From NCBI GenBank assembly GCA_045598345.1, contig JAZLLX010000074.1:1-18888 (forward strand): a stretch of 18,888 nt of DNA, in the 5' to 3' direction. Every line of letters starts with the position of its first letter. Positions within the stretch are counted from its first letter, which is position 1. A program made the translations under genes and the position numbers. The stretch is from Phascolarctobacterium_B sp045598345 (lineage in GTDB: Bacteria; Bacillota; Negativicutes; Acidaminococcales; Acidaminococcaceae). The notes under the pieces are model-generated. The model was not told the DNA's origin. It ran no database searches and worked only from the letters and a program-made list of their open reading frames with translations. Below are positions 14,853-18,888 of this stretch, in pieces.

Positions 14853-15605
14853 TCACTTTTTATGAAACACAAACAAATATTCATGTGCCATAAGTAAAAA
14901 ATTATATTTTGTTGAATTTGTTTTCCAAAATCCTGTTGCCTTGCAGTTATGTTGTTCTTTGATAATCAATTCTTTTAATGTAAATCCTACATCCTGAAAT
15001 ATTTTCATAACCTCAAAAGACATTGGTATCATGTGGCCTTTTTGCCTTGTATCGCCCATAAGAATTGCACAAAACTTGTCTTTTTTCAAAACACGATAAC
15101 ATTCCTTTGCTACCGGCTTCATCTCTTCTAAAAATTCAGTTACTTTCAGGTTAGATAAATCTTCAGGAACATCTTGCCCTTCGCTGTAACGAATAATGTT
15201 GGCATAAGGTGGGTGTGTACAAATTAAATCTATCTTTCCATCTTCTATAAACTTTAAGTTTCTTGCGTCACCTTTTTTGATAAATACTTTTCCATCTGCT
15301 CCTTCATGTTGAAAATCAATTTTTTCCCTACATCTTGCAAGTGCCTTATCATTCACATCAACACCAACAATATTTCTGTTTAATAATTTTGCCTCAACAA
15401 GTGTTGTACCACCACCTACAAATTGGTCTAAAATCCAATCGCCCTCTTTAGAATAACGCAAAATAATATTACGTGGGATATAAGGCGACCAATTACCACG
15501 CCATTTAGCATCGTGAGTAGCCCATTTCCCTCTGTCAGGAAAACTCCATACTGTATTAGTTTCAAATTCAAAATTATCCGGTTGCCAGTTAGTTATTTTC
15601 TTCAT
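14853..15605 (-). CDS. DNA methyltransferase (amino-methyltransferase, N6-adenine or N4-cytosine)
   Basis: About 250 residues from the ATG at 15605; a TTG two codons earlier (15611) is an alternative, and neither has a strong ribosome binding site. The AdoMet-binding motif I is LDQFVGGGTTLVEA (about 59-72) and the catalytic motif IV is THPPY (about 130-134). The motif X-like WSPYIPRN precedes motif I, giving the order X-I-IV as in gamma-type enzymes. The family methylates the exocyclic amino group of A or C; base and site cannot be told. It is the last gene of an AT-rich three-gene cassette, 39 bases after the unknown protein. Likely a modification enzyme of a restriction-modification system. 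Confidence 0.8.
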   Translation of the reverse strand: MKKITNWQPDNFEFETNTVWSFPDRGKWATHDAKWRGNWSPYIPRNIILRYSKEGDWILDQFVGGGTTLVEAKLLNRNIVGVDVNDKALARCREKIDFQHEGADGKVFIKKGDARNLKFIEDGKIDLICTHPPYANIIRYSEGQDVPEDLSNLKVTEFLEEMKPVAKECYRVLKKDKFCAILMGDTRQKGHMIPMSFEVMKIFQDVGFTLKELIIKEQHNCKATGFWKTNSTKYNFLLMAHEYLFVFHKK

Positions 15606-15644
15606 AACCAATCAATTCAATTTTTATCACAAACATTACTTGCC

Positions 15645-16196
15645 TTATCTCCTGCCACTAAACCCCGCCTTTGACACAACACTAAAAATATCCATATCCT
15701 GCTCGCTTAGTAACCCTCGAATGATACTACCAAACATATATGCGTCATTTCTATTAGTTTTTTCTTGTACCGCCAATAATTTCATCAGTATATGTAAAAA
15801 ATCAATAGGATATTCGCCATAATTACTGAGTTCTTGAAATTGTACAATATCAAAATCCATTCCATCATTGTTGATTAAATTTTCAAATGAGGTATAATCA
15901 TTGTTTCGAAGCGGCGAACAATTATTCCAATAGTCAACCATACTATTCAAATATTGTCTCGTTAACTCCCTGTTTCCCTGAAATTTCATTAAAATATCTA
16001 CCACCCAATGAATATGTTTTGGAGTACGAATCCTTCCATTATTTTTTTTATATTTTACCAAAAAATCAAATTCTGAATGATTCCCTTGAAACACATACAT
16101 AGCATAAACTGATGTTAGAAAGTTTGGAAACCCAATTTCGATAATAGCCTGCTGATTTCCTCGATTAATTAAATAATTACCGTCTCTAATTTCCAT
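15645..16196 (-). CDS. Unknown protein, positional candidate for restriction endonuclease
   Basis: 183 residues, soluble, no signal peptide. I do not recognise a family. The protein has hydrophobic-aromatic blocks (FPNFLTSVYAMYVFQ near 24-38; IHWVVDILMKFQ near 62-73) and an acidic-rich middle (NDGMDFDIVQFQEL). One stretch, SEFDFLVKYKK (41-51), loosely recalls a D-x-K-type nuclease core, but that is too weak to call. It sits between two DNA methyltransferase genes, 11 bases after the Dam-like gene, with a perfect AGGAGG site. This placement is where a type II restriction enzyme, its partner or a controller is normally found. At 183 residues it is much shorter than DpnII/MboI enzymes (about 280). 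Clearly AT-rich, like its neighbours. Confidence 0.6.
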   Translation of the reverse strand: MEIRDGNYLINRGNQQAIIEIGFPNFLTSVYAMYVFQGNHSEFDFLVKYKKNNGRIRTPKHIHWVVDILMKFQGNRELTRQYLNSMVDYWNNCSPLRNNDYTSFENLINNDGMDFDIVQFQELSNYGEYPIDFLHILMKLLAVQEKTNRNDAYMFGSIIRGLLSEQDMDIFSVVSKAGFSGRR

Positions 16197-16207
16197 AATT
16201 TCCCTCC

Positions 16208-17293
16208 TTAAAAATTAGCAATTAAAAGTTCTTTAACCTTACCACGAGCAGTGCCCTTACTATTGATGTTTCTGTGTGCCTCTACCCGTTTTATATTTTG
16301 TTCGCAATACAAATCTTCAAAAAAATTATCCTCATCATCAACATTCTTAGGGTCAGAATTACTTACCAGCACCAATGCCTTTTTCCTGTTCAATTTTTGG
16401 ACAAATGACGCTAATTGTCTGTGCTGTTCATCATTAAAAGCATCTTGTGTGTATGCTGTAAATCCTGCTGTTTTCGTTAATGGTCTGTATGGCGGGTCAA
16501 TATAAACAAAAGTTCTGTCATCCACAAAATCAAGTACATTGCGATAATCCCCGCAATGTATTTTTACTTTTTGCAATTTTTCTGAAACTGCCAACAAATT
16601 ATTTTCGTCACAAATTAAAGGATTTTTATATGCCCCCATCGGCACATTAAACAGTCCTTTACGATTGACACGGTACAACCCGTTAAAACATGTCTTGTTC
16701 AAAAATATCATTAAAGCCGCTTTTTCTACCTTATCACCTAAAATAAAATTGCCTACAAGTTCGTTAAACCTGTTCCGCTTTTTTTCGTAATAAATTTTCC
16801 TTTGAGCCATGTCTAAAGGCACATACTCATCCTGATATTGTTTCAACAACGTGATTAAATCTTTTACCCTCGCTTTAACCACAATATATGTGTCTATAAG
16901 TTCGGCATTGCTATCATTAATTAACACATCATTCAAATGATATTTATTCAAAACATCAAATAAAACAGCACCACCGCCAACCATCGGTTCAACATATTTG
17001 TTAATATGTTTGTCAAAAGGATAGTATTTCTCTATCTCATTTAGCAACTGACCTTTTCCACCGGCCCATTTCAAAAAAGGTTTTACAGGTTCTGTCAACG
17101 GTTGGTTATACCGCAAACTGCGACCGTCAACAGGTTTAGGATAATTTCTTGGAATTGCCCATGCCTGATTAAAACGGGAAGCGGGGACACGCCCTTCAGC
17201 ACAAAGCACAGCCACCCGGCGTTGAGATACGCCCCATTCTATTGCCGCCTCACGACAAGTCATAAACTCTTCCGCCGCCAACTTATATTGCAT
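16208..17293 (-). CDS. Dam/DpnM-like DNA adenine methyltransferase with N-terminal HTH
   Basis: 361 residues, against about 270-285 for ordinary Dam/DpnM. Residues 8-58 are an added excisionase/MerR-like helix-turn-helix (MTCREAAIEWGVSQRRV...WAIPRNYPKPVDGR). The catalytic part has motif X PFLKWAGGKGQLL (72-84), motif I VEPMVGGGAV (101-110), NKTCFNGLYRVN (199-210) and motif IV DPPY (266-269), the alpha (D12) class layout. The ending GTARGKVKELLIANF is also typical. It should make N6-methyladenine, plausibly at GATC by family resemblance and because GATC is depleted here. GAGGTG precedes the ATG, and it is the first gene of the operon. Confidence 0.88.
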   Translation of the reverse strand: MQYKLAAEEFMTCREAAIEWGVSQRRVAVLCAEGRVPASRFNQAWAIPRNYPKPVDGRSLRYNQPLTEPVKPFLKWAGGKGQLLNEIEKYYPFDKHINKYVEPMVGGGAVLFDVLNKYHLNDVLINDSNAELIDTYIVVKARVKDLITLLKQYQDEYVPLDMAQRKIYYEKKRNRFNELVGNFILGDKVEKAALMIFLNKTCFNGLYRVNRKGLFNVPMGAYKNPLICDENNLLAVSEKLQKVKIHCGDYRNVLDFVDDRTFVYIDPPYRPLTKTAGFTAYTQDAFNDEQHRQLASFVQKLNRKKALVLVSNSDPKNVDDEDNFFEDLYCEQNIKRVEAHRNINSKGTARGKVKELLIANF

Positions 17294-17321
17294 ACAATCA
17301 CCTCAAATAATTTGTAGTTAA

Positions 17322-17350
17322 ATTATATTCCATTCTGCGAATAATAGCAA
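17322..17350 (-). promoter_or_regulatory. Promoter of the methyltransferase operon
   Basis: On the minus strand TTGCTA (17345-17350), 17-base spacer, TATAAT (17322-17327), about 29 bases upstream of the Dam-like start codon. Confidence 0.7.
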
Positions 17351-17398
17351 TACCATTTTTGTGATTTCATTCTTTACTTTCATTTCAAAGAAATTCTC

Positions 17399-17500
17399 TC
17401 ATTCAAAACTGAAAAAATCGTGAAAATTGATTTTCAAAATGGCGACAGATTATATCAAAATGTCGCCATTTTGATTTTACAATTTTGCTGTTTTGAATGA
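17399..17500. repeat. Nested palindrome 1 upstream of the methyltransferase operon
   Basis: Inner arms 17434-17447 and 17461-17474 (TCAAAATGGCGACA and its complement) are 14 bases, perfect, around a 13-base spacer. Outer arms TCATTCAAAAC 17399-17409 and GTTTTGAATGA 17490-17500 are 11 bases, perfect. ATTTTGCTGTTT at 17482-17493 recurs in the second structure. Confidence 0.8.
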
Positions 17501-17601
17501 AAAATTTTTTCCCGCTCCAATCGCAAAGAACTTCTTTCAAATTCTTTTCTCTTCACTCTTCACTCTTCACTCTCACCACTGAACTCACTCGTCAACAAAA
17601 C

Positions 17602-17704
17602 GCATTTAAAAGCATGGAAAGTGATTTCTAAAATAACGTCATTCTATCTCAAAATAACGTCATTTTAGAAATTAGATTTTGCTGTTTCAAATGCTTTTTA
17701 ACGC
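17602..17704. repeat. Nested palindrome 2, paralogue of the first
   Basis: TTTCTAAAAT (17625-17634) and ATTTTAGAAA (17662-17671) are inverted. Within them AAAATAACGTCATT is repeated directly at 17630-17643 and 17651-17664. Imperfect outer arms lie at 17602-17617 and 17689-17704. The right flank ATTTTGCTGTTT (17676-17687) matches the first structure. Between the two, TCTTCAC is repeated three times at 17550-17570. No gene is seen from 17294 to 18037. Confidence 0.7.
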
Positions 17705-17724
17705 TGAGTGAAAAGCAAAATAAA

Positions 17725-17973
17725 AAAGTCCGCTGAATGCAAACTGATTTTCCCTCTGCCGCCTTTCCCAATTCTAATCACCGGAACATATTACCATAAT
17801 TTATAACTTTTAACTTCTAACTACAAGCGAGCGACCCCACCACCAGCCACCGAAAAACTATCGCTGGTCCCCCGCCCCACGCCTGGGGCGGAAAAAGTTC
17901 GCTCTATGCTGACTTCCCTAATTCCTGATTCCTAATTCCTATATCCTGCTCTAATCACAGGAACATATTACCA
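17725..17973. repeat. Mosaic repeat block (partial plus inverted unit)
   Basis: A fragment with GTCCGCTGAATGCAAAC ends at terminal motif 17775-17796 (TAATCACCGGAACATATT). An inverted unit follows with stem CCAGC 17843-17847 / GCTGG 17863-17867, hairpin CCGCCCC/GGGGCGG and GTTCGCTCTATGCTGAC, ending at terminal motif 17952-17973. Spacing is 177 bp. The text TTACGCGTTGCGAATTACGC type follows at about 18010. Confidence 0.78.
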
Positions 17974-18037
17974 TCATTCTTAATTCTGCATTCCTAATTT
18001 TTAATTAAATTACGCATTACGCGTTGCGAATTACGCA

Positions 18038-18709
18038 TTATCCTATCTCCTCTTCCAACCTAAACGCGATCCTCCCCGTCACTCCGCCCTTTGGCGTAAT
18101 GTAAAAACAATCCGGGGTAATCTCTGCTTTTGCCACTTTTTGCAAAATACCACATTTCCCAGGAAATATGGTCAGTGTTCCGTCAAGAATTTTTAACAAT
18201 GATGCCAAACCGGCTTTCACTTTTTCAACATCAAAAACACCTGTATCAATTATATAAAATCTAATAAATTTCTTAAAAATACCCCGCAGTTTTTCTGCCG
18301 CCTTTTCGTACCCCAATTCTGCAATCTGCTTATCTGCATTCAACAAAGTTTGCATGTGATATTCGTACCAACTGCCGGTCATATAAATCCCCATAGAATC
18401 CCGTTGGGCAACTTTCCCCTTTTCATCAGAAAGCAAAATGTCAATGCAGTCATGGGTTTTCGGAATAACCAATTCCGCCGTACTTGCCACCAACCCGGCA
18501 GTGCTGCCGCCGCAACCGCTGAGCAAAATCACAATGCGGTCAAAAGTTTTGTTTTCATCAATAATTTTTTGCAAAAGAGGACGGATGTCCTGCATATCAC
18601 TGTGCAGACGGGCGGGCAGAAACCGAACCTCCACCGTGGAATTATACTTTTGCAAAAAATTGTTCATCTCCCCTTCCAAAGTAAGGCAAGATAAAATTAA
18701 AGTTCGCAT
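18038..18709 (-). CDS. DUF1638 domain-containing protein
   Basis: 223 residues. The start at 18709 is preferred over an in-frame ATG at 18724, because the AGGAGG between them is the natural ribosome binding site for MRTLILSCLTLEGEM. The segment VILLSGCGGSTAGL (60-73) and PKTHDCIDILLSDEKGK (83-99) with conserved Cys/His positions fit DUF1638. The family is found in methanogens and anaerobes and is often near corrinoid-dependent methyltransferase genes; its function is not established. No such genes are in the window. It stands alone beside a repeat block. Confidence 0.75.
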   Translation of the reverse strand: MRTLILSCLTLEGEMNNFLQKYNSTVEVRFLPARLHSDMQDIRPLLQKIIDENKTFDRIVILLSGCGGSTAGLVASTAELVIPKTHDCIDILLSDEKGKVAQRDSMGIYMTGSWYEYHMQTLLNADKQIAELGYEKAAEKLRGIFKKFIRFYIIDTGVFDVEKVKAGLASLLKILDGTLTIFPGKCGILQKVAKAEITPDCFYITPKGGVTGRIAFRLEEEIG

Positions 18710-18753
18710 TATGCCTCCTTTCATTTGTTAATGAATAATTAATAAAGAATAAT

Positions 18754-18888
18754 GGGTCTTCATCAGTTTAAGTGGGTAAAAAACTAAAAACCATATTATT
18801 TTTACTATACCTTGTAGTGGCACAAAATGAGAACGTCCTGAGTACCCAAATTTATGGAATTTGCGAAAAAGATTGAAAAACACATGCC
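18754..18888 (+). mobile_element. Possible insertion-sequence end running off the window
   Basis: GGGTCTTCATCAGTTTAAGT at 18754 resembles, from memory, the terminal repeats of ISL3-type elements (GGNTCTT start). An open frame begins at ATG 18854 (MEFAKKIEKHM...) and runs off the edge; no ribosome binding site is obvious. There is no second end to compare, so the call is weak. Confidence 0.3.

Noticed and set aside
15645..16196. DpnII/MboI restriction enzyme call for the middle gene of the operon
   Set aside because: Length and visible motifs do not match that family; only position suggests a nuclease.

Overview
The window looks like a chromosomal segment of a low-to-moderate G+C bacterium, most likely a member of the Bacillota. 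Pointers are strong AGGAGG-type ribosome binding sites, consensus TTGACA/TATAAT-like promoters with 17-base spacers, a Firmicute-type PurC and CodB, and an Rpn-type nuclease with a GRAE repeat tail. A Negativicutes (Acidaminococcaceae-like) host is a guess only. Housekeeping gene islands alternate with intergenic blocks made of one mosaic, hairpin-rich repeat family.

Layout: 1-1410 is gene-free and filled with repeat modules. 1515-2465 (-) is an Rpn/PD-(D/E)XK nuclease bracketed by two 345-bp direct copies of a repeat (1066-1410 and 2599-2943). 3022-5144 (-) is mnmA followed, with a 4-base overlap, by an exported Ntn-type amide hydrolase. A back-to-back promoter pair at 5153-5210 drives mnmA leftwards and a small unknown gene plus tRNA-Arg(CCU) rightwards. 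5721-8193 (+) holds a phosphoribosyltransferase-like protein and the cytosine permease CodB, facing an AcoR-like regulator (8244-10103, -) across a bidirectional terminator; the regulator lacks the GAFTGA loop. tRNA-Gly(CCC) with its own promoter and terminator follows. 11245-13196 (+) is purC and a CNNM/CBS/CorC transporter-type protein. 13493-14485 (+) is a geranylgeranyl-reductase-like flavoprotein.

14853-17293 (-) is a visibly AT-richer three-gene operon: a Dam/DpnM-like adenine methyltransferase with an extra N-terminal helix-turn-helix, a 183-residue protein of unknown family, and a second DNA methyltransferase. It reads as a restriction-modification cassette in which the unknown protein is the positional candidate for the nuclease. 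By hand count GATC occurs only 3 times in the whole window, against about 70 expected, which suggests long-term GATC restriction in this lineage. Upstream lie two paralogous nested palindromes. 18038-18709 (-) is a DUF1638 protein, and the right edge may enter an insertion sequence.

The most unusual content is the repeat family. Units of roughly 180-195 bp occur singly, in tandem and as inverted dimers, bounded by a GTTCCTGTGATTA / TAATCACAGGAAC terminal motif. Each carries three hairpins whose stem sequences differ between copies while pairing is kept. That compensatory pattern indicates selection for, or replication through, a folded form.
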